This document shows, piece by piece, positions 10,901-18,854 of a DNA stretch of 64,000 nucleotides. The notes under the pieces were generated by a model. That model did no database searches. It had not been told where the DNA came from and was given only the letters and a program-made list of their open reading frames with translations. This stretch comes from Anaerorhabdus sp964386325. Lineage in GTDB: Bacteria > Bacillota_I > Bacilli_A > Erysipelotrichales > Erysipelotrichaceae. The DNA is taken from the NCBI GenBank assembly GCA_964386325.1, contig CAYLQY010000007.1, forward strand, positions 1-64,000. Direction: 5' to 3'. The first letter of the stretch is position 1, and the number at the start of each line of letters is the position of its first letter. A program made the position numbers and the translations under genes.

Positions 10901-13900
10901 CTATCTAGTGTTGAAGCAACAATTAATGTTTGTTTAGTCACATTAAGTGGTACCAATCTCTTTTCAGTATAGTTAATTCCACTTCCTGCTGTAATGTTAT
11001 TTGTATCTACAATTGCTCGATTGTCAAATGTACTTGCTTTTGTATATTTAATATATGGATAAAGATTAAGATCTGCATTAAAAACAGGACCCATATCAAT
11101 ATAGGCTTCTGTGAATACTTGGTATTGTTTTAAATCTTCACATAGTGCTGTTGCCATAATGGTATTTCCTGGTATTGTAATTGGCATATTTGAAGACGTA
11201 TTAAATCCATTTCCCGAAATATCATACGTTAACCAAGTACTTCCATTGACACTAATCATTTCTATATAGCTTACATTTCCTACATATTTAAAGAAAGGTT
11301 CATTAATCTTTATATAAACTTTAGTTCCTTGAGGATAAACACCATTTATTGTTCCAACATTATTACTTGACCCACGATATACAGGTAGATAAAGAGTATT
11401 ACTTGTAGGAATAATATTATTTCGTGTCGCTGTATCTGGTCCTAAATTAATATTAGAAGCTGTAGAAACAACTTGTAAATTGGTACTGTATATAAAATAT
11501 AATGGGGTTGCATTTGAAGTTTGTTTTGCTGCTGTAGCATTTTCAAACACACCTTTTCCATCTGCATTTCCTAAAGCCTTCATTTTCGCGACAACATTAT
11601 ACCCTTGTCCCTCTATTACTCGTCCACTTGGATTATTTCGATCATTTCTAACCTCAAACCGTAATAATTCCCTATATGAATTTGGAGAATTATATGCATA
11701 TAATCTGAAAGCATCTGCTTTGTACTTAACACTTGTTAAATACTCCCCACTTACTAATGGAATTCTAAAACTTGTTGATGCATTAGGTAAGACGAATTGT
11801 CTTGTTGTAGAATCTAGGTTTGTTGTATATTCCAACCAAGATTGACCATACACCTTAAAAAGTGTGCTAACTCCATTATAATAACCAAATCCACTTAACA
11901 ATTCAGTTGCTGGTGAATCTATATCAATCTCAATTTCAAAGTTTTCATATTTGATTGATGATGCTGTTGACCCCGAACTTATTAGGCTTATATAGAAGCC
12001 TGCAGAATCATTGATACCTGTTCCATTATTTAAAAAGTATGGATTAGTACTTGTTATATTTCCATGAACGCTTGTTTTTATAGCTAAATTATCAACACCA
12101 CTTTCATAAACCCAACTCAAAGTCTTTGTCACTGGAGTTGTATCTCCAATTGTAACTGGCATAGAAATCGTTGTTCCTGTTTTTGGTTCTGTAAAAGAAC
12201 CTGTAAAGCTCCATGTATTTGAATACCCTGTGGAAACATTAGTGGTAACAAGCCCACGATCTGATACGGTTAAGATTATTTTCTTTACCTTACTTCCGCT
12301 TGCATTTTTTGGTGTATTAATTGTTGTTGCAATCGGTTGAACAGCACTGCTTGTACCATCTTCATAAATAAGTTGATAATTAGATAGAACACTTGTGTCT
12401 ACATTCAGTGCTGTCGGTGAAAACTCTTCAGGTATCTCAAATGTTATATGTTCATTGCGATAATATTTATGTGCGATATTATTTTGTACATCTGTAGCAT
12501 TTAAATTATTTGTCATTGAAAATGTATACTTTGTATCTAAATCATCATCTTCATTAACTTTTGATGGTGAACTTACTACTGTATTAAAACGATCTTCATA
12601 TGTAAAAGTAGGAATGTTAACCGCTATATATCCTAAGTCAATATTTCTATTTTCAACTCTATAAGTTCCATCTGTGTTTCTAACAACTTGTTGATAACTT
12701 CCTGTGATTGGTGCACCTTGAACTTTATCTCCCGCAGTATATGTATAGATTGGATTTGCTGCATTAGGTGCCCAAGTAGATTTTCCAGTCATACGGATCA
12801 CAAACCATTGATTTGTGATTGGTACAATTCCGCTCAACATGTCTACTTTAGAAGAATCTAAAGATGTTGAAAGTTGATAACTTGTAGAAACTGAGGTTTG
12901 TCCAAGTGTTAAATCATTACCACTTAATGATCCAGAAGAATTCACCGAAAAGGTAATATAGTTATATCCATTTGTACTATCATAACTTTGATTACCTTCT
13001 TTAAATCCTACTGGCATTGGAATTTTAAGACTGATGTTTCCTACTGGTGTATGTTTGACATTGCTAAAATTCATTCTTAACGCGTAGGTAGTATTGTTTC
13101 CGACTGGTGTTCCTGCATATAAAGTTCCATCACTTCCTAACCACAAATCATTTTCAGCTGTAAAAGAAGTGGTTGCTCCACTCGTTGTAACTATACCGAT
13201 ATTCGTTAAAAAGGCTGAGTCATCATGACCTGTTCTTTCAAACTTAATTTCTAATTCCTTTGTTGCCGCTGGATTTTTATTATCCGTTACTCTTACCCCA
13301 AGTCTTGCATTTGGTTCGGCCAGCAACATTAAGCCAATCGCTTTTGCAGGTGTTCCAGCTGACTTGACATAGGTTGTTTTGCTTGCATAATGAGCTAATG
13401 CAATTGATAATGATAGCCCTGAATCTGGTAAAGCATCATTCGCAATATCATATTCAACGCTTTGTTTATCCGCTGATAACCGAATTGCTTTTATTTGATA
13501 TCCTAAATCTCTTGGATAATCAACAATATAAAAATATCCAGTTCCAGTATTCAAAAACGGATTTGTATCTACTTTTATTGTTCTAAGTGTATTACCAGGT
13601 AATGTATCATCTCGATAAATACGAACTGTATATGTTATTGGATCTGTATCTTCATAATAAACCCATTCCGTTGGTGCTGTTGGTTTACTAGAAGATACTA
13701 AAAGTGTATCCGTTGCCATGGGTACTGTTAATGCACCTTCCACCTCAGGTTCTGGTGTTGGCGTTTCTATATTTGTTCCTTGATCTATTTCACCAGGTTC
13801 AACTGTAGTTGTTGGTGGCGTTGGCTCACTTCCTTCTACAATTTCTGGTGTAGGCATAATATCTTCTGCCACTACATTGAATCCACTTCCCGAAAACATC

Positions 13901-13947
13901 GAGATAAGTAATCCTGCAATTAATAGTAGTTTGCTTATTTTTTTCAT
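4963..13947 (-). CDS. Giant (2994-aa) multidomain surface protein with 3-TM C-terminal anchor
   Basis: Signal peptide 1-28, then an acidic Pro/Thr-rich linker. Residues ~80-1200 are beta-rich and match no family I recognise. Residues ~1205-1290 resemble an SdrD B-like domain (LSGKIFVDS, MGDGDLVPSL). Residues ~1480-2330 hold repeated InlB-B/Flg_new-type modules (GYAFAGWRR, YNFTGWKDV, FAFDYWVM), separated twice by Asp-rich linkers ending DGIPDKYQV or DGIADKYQV, possibly calcium-binding. Residues ~2370-2755 are about four ~95-aa repeats (LNAIKS.G..GG pattern). Two cysteines near 2771-2785 may form a disulphide. A Pro/Thr/Asn-rich linker and the shared membrane domain (~2867-2994) end it. ATG at 13947 has AAAGGA about 11 nt upstream. 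It is a tandem paralogue, at the C terminus, of the 1443-aa gene. Probably an extended surface stalk or adhesin; the ligand is unknown. Confidence 0.85.
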   Translation of the reverse strand: MKKISKLLLIAGLLISMFSGSGFNVVAEDIMPTPEIVEGSEPTPPTTTVEPGEIDQGTNIETPTPEPEVEGALTVPMATDTLLVSSSKPTAPTEWVYYEDTDPITYTVRIYRDDTLPGNTLRTIKVDTNPFLNTGTGYFYIVDYPRDLGYQIKAIRLSADKQSVEYDIANDALPDSGLSLSIALAHYASKTTYVKSAGTPAKAIGLMLLAEPNARLGVRVTDNKNPAATKELEIKFERTGHDDSAFLTNIGIVTTSGATTSFTAENDLWLGSDGTLYAGTPVGNNTTYALRMNFSNVKHTPVGNISLKIPMPVGFKEGNQSYDSTNGYNYITFSVNSSGSLSGNDLTLGQTSVSTSYQLSTSLDSSKVDMLSGIVPITNQWFVIRMTGKSTWAPNAANPIYTYTAGDKVQGAPITGSYQQVVRNTDGTYRVENRNIDLGYIAVNIPTFTYEDRFNTVVSSPSKVNEDDDLDTKYTFSMTNNLNATDVQNNIAHKYYRNEHITFEIPEEFSPTALNVDTSVLSNYQLIYEDGTSSAVQPIATTINTPKNASGSKVKKIILTVSDRGLVTTNVSTGYSNTWSFTGSFTEPKTGTTISMPVTIGDTTPVTKTLSWVYESGVDNLAIKTSVHGNITSTNPYFLNNGTGINDSAGFYISLISSGSTASSIKYENFEIEIDIDSPATELLSGFGYYNGVSTLFKVYGQSWLEYTTNLDSTTRQFVLPNASTSFRIPLVSGEYLTSVKYKADAFRLYAYNSPNSYRELLRFEVRNDRNNPSGRVIEGQGYNVVAKMKALGNADGKGVFENATAAKQTSNATPLYFIYSTNLQVVSTASNINLGPDTATRNNIIPTSNTLYLPVYRGSSNNVGTINGVYPQGTKVYIKINEPFFKYVGNVSYIEMISVNGSTWLTYDISGNGFNTSSNMPITIPGNTIMATALCEDLKQYQVFTEAYIDMGPVFNADLNLYPYIKYTKASTFDNRAIVDTNNITAGSGINYTEKRLVPLNVTKQTLIVASTLDSIHLFPGKDTTNPPTSVYAGVHYTADQYQNLTLGLSIASADKTYNQYTMAIRLPQAGGAYSNAAGDLGTSQSTIMLRDLTNSVIIPADYANPVIKYCSAFNFDGSTTAAIQANCTESTTPETTNYVLVTIPVVPVGSEGTIELKLKAIEADMYTLANNAVAIASAESKFYEQLPGKPVSTYVTGTDSKNLGRFYFDWYMLSGKIFVDSPLKNPDGIFNMGDGDLVPSLSPQFKDLETNKIFNAAYSSSTGQYTIYIQPKGTVGAGARERYDYIFNLKNGSTTSSTYYWNKYRMTANTSNYADTNINNNFPRQFNDQTEGIQFYADTTGFNPVKYVTQDELNQKRVNIGLYQNPELSISTNSIRTKVGESITFSAILSGTGKISDTTPYQLVDGATYATVVTNKESDSKVSIILTGVAETLSGYNLTTKNATISAFNFFNEPFETTSAYQVYKDTFVTFMRDDSKTVVGTTITGTWTDSTNSKEVLLQVVTPTATTGTVALADVPTVTAPTGYAFAGWRRIVRGNSTGSLADPTVVTSNKYDTYYPIFEVDVVGDYEPDGTPKGDGIPDKYQVRIDIKTSVGGSISKNGTTIANTTDAFTVYKTRLVGLNTTGLYPNPEMNPANWTTNTLTRVSLLETDIPTALADQYYTFTSWRFAGYSWNDAASIEAAGKVFATNTNVVTATFTRNITTVTFEENAVGQKSKVTENVNVNEGLSLASAQLRDTLGTIRSTPAYGYNFTGWKDVDSNNVVATTDTELQAVVIESPRRFQPQFAAKEYNVNFKIGNENAGTPGFDAYGNSIGAVSANQKVNYLTQGTGLTVPTTIKTTNVKWKDVFEFAYWSYEMDCEANVGGCPATGKKIGQVSDPTTLVITGNVTFYAEFAGKPYISVIQDGNGTTAIKHVEDDTQFNNFGAASFNAADYTATGKVVEFGKMSPKPGVGYYDVGIGFKSNDNYQIATVKAYVLKNTAVDGSVETLEVWNRGVSNDTNINAIIAATPVTALTFNFNGDNREGTLLVDNIGGLNGDPCGIIFEVVYERIPRTVIFNKGTQGIISTTNTEFTTAGGVLVDTDNATFTVPHGDAGLIYPAVEANAGFAFDYWVMVDGAGVETRVSPAALANMPITSDMNFVAKYDTDLGGPDGDIGDGIADKYQVKFVYVSQDDSKLTVLDSLTAVQKVEYITRDLNGDGTYSSTNTARPSGTSITKTIATPSLYGFKGWKFYDEVGGVKDYYTNLDNSHIVIQTDANLTSQSFTSDQPVYVEAQVGRVGYTVYFNINPSEGSINTAGVYRQQTDIAIGSTVGAIEPAVLPTSGKTHVGWYYTGDVTKTPVNTANVTVANNDIHFNALVMDTENVDQEGDIILTGSGFTIDYADLETLTKDDIIMNSNATSWNRVTGQTYAPYTTDEELAKIQATGPQGGLVEVVIQSTDGTTIANRTIIVVVKGTNTPDPTGPGADGKHLGISASGFVLTNEEAKLYDALNAVIRGNAVSYIIETAASIDVDVNTDDIDAINNVDDLGGIYNQRYSATSKDLYAETSAKVVVLGVQTEVTDGTSDSIALTAKGFSLTHDEAVALENDEAVARAQALSVLVKSGIAVTSISADIDELNAIKSVGLEGGMFNLTFTATEKVDGVDLSVSVTVPVFVEGINTEIKDGLAIIANDFIIPYVDASPMTIDKAIELANVKAYYVVHGFEIDTIEINEVELNAIKAAGTNGGTYPLTFTAIDPMDDTKTVTITISVTVLPKIVVIPPNPDGERTCQDDGYPAGYVWDEASQSCKAGIPGDNENPNTKPNDKTTPKVEDENVGNKTPTLETTEGSEQTKPTVTPDSSTKSVGDYLNIDENAMPFAGIFGNGKNWAIINLFATIIALIFAILLVISKRKDVEELDEEVLKVYPSIKPREFYRKSIYRTLSIIVAVIMLVIFFLTENILLRMVLVDEYTVLMLGFMIINIVIYFIGRKWHVEHKEEQETKSNEKMKISQHF

Positions 13948-14204
13948 AATTATGTCTATCCTTTCTCTTTTATATGGACACTCTAAAATTAACGAAAACC
14001 AAGAGTTCTCGTACTTATGACTTTATTAAATGTCTAAGTGTGCCAATTTTCTTTAAAAATAAGAAAAAACACGTTTTTTTAACAAATTATGCTTAAGAAC
14101 AAGTAAATTAGTACAAAACACAAGAAAATACAAAATTTTGTAAATATAACCTCCATATAACTTGACTAGGAGATAATGAGTATGTAAATAAAGGAGTACC
14201 AATT
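13948..14204. promoter_or_regulatory. Divergent intergenic region between two surface genes, with a 14-bp palindrome
   Basis: This AT-rich region drives two divergently transcribed surface-protein genes. TACAAAATTTTGTA at 14129-14142 is a perfect 14-bp palindrome that could be an operator. No well-spaced consensus -35/-10 pair is obvious on either strand. AAAGGAG before the plus-strand ATG is the ribosome site of the 609-aa gene. Confidence 0.35.
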
Positions 14205-16034
14205 ATGAAAACAACAAAAAATTTATTAAAAAGTATTAAAAAAACTACAACAATAATTGCAGTTGTTAGTATGATAGCAACAATGGGAATGCCTATTTAT
14301 GCAGAAGATACTGATTTAGAAATTATTCAAGATACTCCTGTTCAAAATGAAGTTACTGAAACAGAAGTTGTTGAAGAAGTCATTGAAGACGTTATTATCG
14401 AAGAAGAAATTATTGATGAAACTATTCAAGACATCCCTCATATAGATGAAGCAACTGAAAATGAAGAAATCAATGAACCTATCGTTGATGAAACACAAGT
14501 ACAAAATTCAATTCAAAATGATGTTGCCTCTTTCTCTATAAATGAACCTATTTCTGAAACTGTATCTGTATCATTTGTATTAGATAATGCTGCAGATGGT
14601 CAATATACTAATGGAAAAACATATATTGAACTTAATAAAGGATCAAGAATCAATTTATTAGAAGTTCCAACTTTTCAATCTTCTAATTTAAAAGAGCATA
14701 AAGGATGGACACTTAATGGTCAACCTCTAAATTATGCTAACCCTTATATGTACCTAATGTACAATATGACTATCAACGAAAATTTAGTTTTTAAACCAGT
14801 ATTTGGAGAAGCTACTAAATATACAATTCAACTTGGTGTTGAAACACTTAATACAGGTATCTTAACTGGAAATGTTACTTTCCAATATTCAGCAGATATT
14901 CCTTTCAATACCGTATTCACTGCAAATGAATTTAATCAAGTTCAAGCAACAGCTGGTTACTACTTTAAAGGTTGGAAGTTAAACGGAATACTTTATACTA
15001 CATATGATGCATTAAGTGCTGAAGCATCAAAGATTCAAAATACAAATATTAATTTAACAGCTTCATTTGCACGTCTTGAATTCACAATGGAATTCTTTAT
15101 TGATGAAGATAGTAAAGACTATGTATCATTTGAAGATGGTTCACAATACCTAAACTTTATATCAGAAGAAACAAGCGCTAGTGGACTTTCAGTAATTGGC
15201 GGTAAGATTCCAAATTTAGTAATCAAAGAAGGTTATGAATTCGACACATGGGTGTTTGGTAAGAAAAATATTCTATATTTTAATGAAGCAGAAATATTAG
15301 AATACTTATCACAAAATGATTTCACATGCAATCAATATTTTACAATCAAAGTAAAGAAATCAGAAAATACAAATACGCCAACTCCTACGCCTGAGGCTAC
15401 TCCTGAAACTAAACCTAATCCAACTCCAGTTGCTACTCCTGAAGCGACACCTAATCCAACTCCAGTAGTTACTCCTGAAGCGACACCTAACCCTACACCA
15501 GTAGTTACACCTACTGTAACTACTCCTGAAGTAACTCCTGTAAATCCAGTTGTTGAAGAAGAAGTAGTAGTTGTGCCTGTTGTAAATCAACCTACAAACA
15601 ATGAAATTAATAATGAAGAAATCGTTAATGAAGAAACTCCATTAGCTAATAAAGAAGAAGTTTCATTACAAACTATCATTGACGAAGAAACACCACTTGC
15701 TACAAACAAAGCATCTTGGGCTCTTATTAATTTAATCTTAACTATTCTTACAGCTATCATCGCAATTATTCTATTTATTAAAAAGAATAAGAAAGATGAA
15801 GATGAACATATAGAAGTAATCTATAAGAAGAAATTCAAAATTGCTGCACTCATTCTTTCAATTCTATCAATTATTATCTTTATCATAACTGAAGATATGC
15901 GTTTACCTATGATGTTAGTAGATAAATATACAGTTGTTATGTTATGTCTTGCAATTGCACAAACAGTTGTTGCAATATTCACTAAAAAGAAAGTTGATGT
16001 TGAAGATGATGAAGTTTTAGTTCAATCTAACTAA
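14205..16034 (+). CDS. Surface protein with acidic N-terminus, InlB-like modules, PT-repeat stalk and 3-TM anchor
   Basis: A 609-aa exported protein. Residues 1-33 are a signal peptide (KK-rich start, hydrophobic core, ending PIYAED). Residues ~34-115 are extremely Glu/Asp/Ile/Val-rich. Residues ~122-390 contain three Listeria-Bacteroides/InlB-B-type modules, recognisable by LKEHKGWTLNG, GYYFKGWKLNG and GYEFDTWVFG. Residues ~395-455 are a Pro/Thr-rich stalk with repeated ATPNPTPVVTPE units. From ~503 come SWALINL, a first membrane helix, a Lys/Asp loop, a second helix ending ITEDMRLPM, VDKYT and a third helix. AAAGGAG stands 8 nt before the ATG. No LPXTG motif. Likely a surface-displayed stalk protein; the binding partner is unknown. 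Confidence 0.85.
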   Translation: MKTTKNLLKSIKKTTTIIAVVSMIATMGMPIYAEDTDLEIIQDTPVQNEVTETEVVEEVIEDVIIEEEIIDETIQDIPHIDEATENEEINEPIVDETQVQNSIQNDVASFSINEPISETVSVSFVLDNAADGQYTNGKTYIELNKGSRINLLEVPTFQSSNLKEHKGWTLNGQPLNYANPYMYLMYNMTINENLVFKPVFGEATKYTIQLGVETLNTGILTGNVTFQYSADIPFNTVFTANEFNQVQATAGYYFKGWKLNGILYTTYDALSAEASKIQNTNINLTASFARLEFTMEFFIDEDSKDYVSFEDGSQYLNFISEETSASGLSVIGGKIPNLVIKEGYEFDTWVFGKKNILYFNEAEILEYLSQNDFTCNQYFTIKVKKSENTNTPTPTPEATPETKPNPTPVATPEATPNPTPVVTPEATPNPTPVVTPTVTTPEVTPVNPVVEEEVVVVPVVNQPTNNEINNEEIVNEETPLANKEEVSLQTIIDEETPLATNKASWALINLILTILTAIIAIILFIKKNKKDEDEHIEVIYKKKFKIAALILSILSIIIFIITEDMRLPMMLVDKYTVVMLCLAIAQTVVAIFTKKKVDVEDDEVLVQSN

Positions 16035-16054
16035 TTCTAAAAAGAATATTAATC

Positions 16055-16117
16055 AACCTCGTAATGAAGAAACTAAATTTCCTTAGTCCTTCCTCTACGG
16101 GGTTTTTAATTTTTTTC
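16055..16117 (+). terminator. Terminator of the 609-aa surface gene
   Basis: AACCTCGTA (16055-16063) pairs with TACGGGGTT (16096-16104) with one G-U. Inside it a second stem forms from ACTAA and TTAGT. A T-rich tract follows. Confidence 0.7.
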
Positions 16118-16127
16118 ATCCATATTA

Positions 16128-16164
16128 AAAGGATTGATTCAGTTTAAACTTGAGTCAATCCTTT
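16128..16164 (-). terminator. Hairpin ending the fatty-acid operon
   Basis: AAAGGATTGATTCA (16128-16141) and TGAGTCAATCCTTT (16151-16164) form a 14-bp stem with one wobble or mismatch and a 9-nt loop, 32 bp after the stop of plsC. Its flanks are only modestly T-rich on either strand, but its position suits the end of the minus-strand operon. Confidence 0.6.
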
Positions 16165-16196
16165 ACATGAGATTTAATTAATTCATAATAATAGTA

Positions 16197-16874
16197 TTAA
16201 GAAATATCATTATTCATATTATCAATAATTTTATTTCTTACTTGTTCTGACAATTCTTTCAAATCAATATCTTTGTATTCTTCAAAAGATAGTGGAGTTC
16301 CTATTCTTATTTGATATGGAGTTTTGGTTTTGATGTTATCAAAATCCATATAGACATTACATAGCGTAATGGGAACTATTGTTGCTTTTGAAAGATATGC
16401 TGGTTTTAATGATGCTTCATGAAATTCATTAACATTGCTTGATTTTGAACGTGTACCTTCGGGAAAAATAAGAATTGATTTTCCCGATTTCAACCATCGT
16501 GTTGATTCTCTCAACATTTTGATTGCACTCGCTTGTTCATCACGGTCAAAATAAATTAAATCCAATAATGATGCCCATGTGCTAATAATTGGAATTTTTT
16601 TATTTTCTTGTTTTGAAATAAAAGTAGTAGGTTTTTCAAGCGCCGCAACAATAACAAGTGGATCAATTGTTCCTTGATGATTTGATACAAAAAGAATTGG
16701 TCCTTCAGGAAGTTTCATATCATTATAAACCACTGGTGTTTTTACAGTTTCAAAAAACTTAAGACAGCATTCTCTTGCAACGCGATAACGTTCTTCAAAA
16801 GAAGCATTCTTTACGATTTTTGCTTTAGACCCCGTAAACAGGATATAGATAACTCCTTTAAATAGTCTAAACAT
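16197..16874 (-). CDS. plsC: 1-acyl-sn-glycerol-3-phosphate acyltransferase
   Basis: Membrane-associated acyltransferase that adds the second acyl chain to lysophosphatidic acid, giving phosphatidic acid. The catalytic HX4D box is visible as SNHQGTIDP, and the substrate-binding block as FPEGTRSKS. The length, ~225 aa, is typical. I start it at ATG 16874, which overlaps the acpS stop (ATGTTTAG) and suggests translational coupling; a longer reading to 16913 has no ribosome site. It is the last gene of the fatty-acid operon, so acyl-ACP supply and the first committed phospholipid step are co-transcribed. Confidence 0.9.
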   Translation of the reverse strand: MFRLFKGVIYILFTGSKAKIVKNASFEERYRVARECCLKFFETVKTPVVYNDMKLPEGPILFVSNHQGTIDPLVIVAALEKPTTFISKQENKKIPIISTWASLLDLIYFDRDEQASAIKMLRESTRWLKSGKSILIFPEGTRSKSSNVNEFHEASLKPAYLSKATIVPITLCNVYMDFDNIKTKTPYQIRIGTPLSFEEYKDIDLKELSEQVRNKIIDNMNNDIS

Positions 16875-17184
16875 TTTCAAGTACCGCCATTGCCATTGCA
16901 TAATCACCATCATGCGTTATTGTTAAGTGAACATTATAGCCTTTCACTTCACATGTTGGTTTACCCTCTTTAGTGCTCACAATTTCAATCTTGTTCATTA
17001 TTTTAATTCCGGTTGCTTTTATAATGGCTTCCTTTGCTGCAAAGCGTCCTGCCAGCCATTCTTTTTGCCTGGCATTTTTTAGTTGATGAAATTCAATTAA
17101 TTCTTTTTCCGTTAAAATCTTACTTGCAATTTCTTCATTAACTCGCTCTATCTTACAAAGATCGCATCCAATTCCTACTATCAT
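16867..17184 (-). CDS. acpS: Holo-[acyl-carrier-protein] synthase
   Basis: A 105-aa phosphopantetheinyl transferase that converts apo-ACP to holo-ACP using coenzyme A. The family's N-terminal motif IVGIGCDLCKIERV carries the metal-binding Asp (D8), and FAAKEAIIKATG carries the second metal-binding Glu. Length matches the usual ~120-aa AcpS. It sits 9 bp after fabZ and overlaps plsC. Having acpS and acpP in the same operon means carrier and activating enzyme are made together. Confidence 0.93.
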   Translation of the reverse strand: MIVGIGCDLCKIERVNEEIASKILTEKELIEFHQLKNARQKEWLAGRFAAKEAIIKATGIKIMNKIEIVSTKEGKPTCEVKGYNVHLTITHDGDYAMAMAVLENV

Positions 17185-17193
17185 TTTTTACCT

Positions 17194-17625
17194 CTATTGA
17201 GAATTATCAATCGCAAACATAAGTTCTGCAGCACACGCTAATTCACCATTTACGGTTGCTTTAGCGTTCGCAAATCCAATTCCCATTCTAACTTTCACAA
17301 GTTCTACTTCTAACATCAAGACATCACCTGGAACTACTTGTCTTTTAAATCTCGCTTTATTAATTCCCGCAAATAATGCAATTTTTCCTTTATACTCTTC
17401 TTTTGATAAAAGTTGAACTGCACCAGCTTGAGCTAAGGCTTCAAGAATTAAAACTCCTGGCATGACTTGTTTTTCAGGAAAGTGTCCCATAAAATGCATT
17501 TCATTAGCACTTACACATTTTTTCCCAACAATTCGATCACCATCAATTTCTTCAATAGTATCTACTAATAAAAACGGATAACGATGGGGAATAATTTTTT
17601 TAATATCATCACTGTTATAAATCAT
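17194..17625 (-). CDS. fabZ: 3-hydroxyacyl-[ACP] dehydratase FabZ
   Basis: Cytosolic hot-dog-fold dehydratase that removes water from 3-hydroxyacyl-ACP in each elongation cycle. The catalytic histidine lies in GHFPEKQVMPGVLILEALAQ and the N-terminal IPHRYPFLLVD block is typical. Start: ATG 17625, preceded by GGGAGG at 17633-17638 (7-nt spacing); an upstream ATG at 17640 lies inside fabF and has no such site. Two bases separate it from the fabF stop. No FabA or FabM homologue is in the window, so the source of unsaturated chains is not evident here. Confidence 0.94.
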   Translation of the reverse strand: MIYNSDDIKKIIPHRYPFLLVDTIEEIDGDRIVGKKCVSANEMHFMGHFPEKQVMPGVLILEALAQAGAVQLLSKEEYKGKIALFAGINKARFKRQVVPGDVLMLEVELVKVRMGIGFANAKATVNGELACAAELMFAIDNSQ

Positions 17626-17627
17626 TT

Positions 17628-18854
17628 TTAATCCTCCCAACGTTTAAAGATAATTGATGCATTGTGTCCACCAAACCCAAAAGAGTTTGACATAACATAG
17701 TTCAGCTTAGCTTCAATTCCTTTGTTTAAAACTAGATTCACATCACATTCTTCATCAATTACTTGATGATTTATTGTTGGTGGTACGAATTGGTCTTCTA
17801 GTGCTAGTACACTAATAATTCCTTCGATTGCACCACTTGCACCAAGTAAATGACCTGTCATTGATTTTGTTGAAGATACATAGGGTTTATGATTACCAAA
17901 GCATGTATTCATCGCTTTGCTTTCTGTTTTATCATTAAGATTTGTTGATGTTCCATGCGCATTAACGTAGTTGATATCACTTGCATCAATTCCAGCATCC
18001 GCAATTGCTTTACGCATTGCTTTGGTTGCAAATTCACCATCAGCTGCTGGTGCCGTAATATGATTTGCATCACATGTGTTACCATAACCAACAACTTCAC
18101 CCATTATTTTAGCACCACGTTTTTTAGCACTTTCAAGTTCTTCTAAGACAAGAATGCCCGCTCCTTCACCCATGACAAATCCATTTCTTTCTGAATCAAA
18201 TGGAATACTTGCACGTTTTGGATCTGTACTTTCACACAATGCGCGCATTGCCATAAATCCTCCAATACCAACGGGTGTAATACTTGCTTCACATCCCCCT
18301 GCAAGAATGATATCTTCATAGCCATCACGGATACGTTGAAAGGCAAGGCCAATTGAATCTGTTGCGGATGAGCATGCAGTTACAATACATTGCACTTCAC
18401 CATGGATTTGATGATCGATAGCAATTTCTCCAGCTGCCAAGTTAATGAGTGACATTGGAATAAAATAAGGTGAAATACGTGCTGGTCCCCGATCACACAA
18501 TGTCTTTGTCGCATTTTCAATGGATGATAACCCACCAATTCCTGATCCTAAAATTATACCCACACGATCCTTATCACAATCATTAAGATTGGCATTATCC
18601 ATCGCTTGTTTAGCTGATATTCTTGCGAATTGCGTAAAGCGATCATTAAACTTTAATTCGCGTGGTGTGTAATATTGTTCGGTGTTTAAGTCCCTAACCT
18701 CAGCAGCTAACTTAACACGATAATCCGTTGTATCAAATGCAGTAATTTCTTTAATACCACATGTTCCTTCATGAATTGCCTTTTTTACTTCTTCTATTGT
18801 ATTTCCAATTGGAGACACAGCTCCCATTCCAGTTATTACAACTCTTCTTTTCAT
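17628..18854 (-). CDS. fabF: 3-oxoacyl-[ACP] synthase II (FabF)
   Basis: Condensing enzyme that elongates acyl-ACP with malonyl-ACP. The Cys-His-His triad is intact: TACSSATDS (C161), NAHGTSTN and MTGHLLGASG. Length, 408 aa, is normal for FabF. Its start abuts the fabG stop without a gap and its stop is 2 bp before fabZ, consistent with coupled translation in the operon. The only other condensing enzyme here is FabH, so FabF carries all later rounds. Confidence 0.96.
   Translation of the reverse strand: MKRRVVITGMGAVSPIGNTIEEVKKAIHEGTCGIKEITAFDTTDYRVKLAAEVRDLNTEQYYTPRELKFNDRFTQFARISAKQAMDNANLNDCDKDRVGIILGSGIGGLSSIENATKTLCDRGPARISPYFIPMSLINLAAGEIAIDHQIHGEVQCIVTACSSATDSIGLAFQRIRDGYEDIILAGGCEASITPVGIGGFMAMRALCESTDPKRASIPFDSERNGFVMGEGAGILVLEELESAKKRGAKIMGEVVGYGNTCDANHITAPAADGEFATKAMRKAIADAGIDASDINYVNAHGTSTNLNDKTESKAMNTCFGNHKPYVSSTKSMTGHLLGASGAIEGIISVLALEDQFVPPTINHQVIDEECDVNLVLNKGIEAKLNYVMSNSFGFGGHNASIIFKRWED

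Noticed and set aside
11480..11845. 121-aa plus-strand ORF inside the giant gene
   Set aside because: Antisense to a continuous 2994-codon reading frame with signal peptide and ribosome site; no domain recognised.
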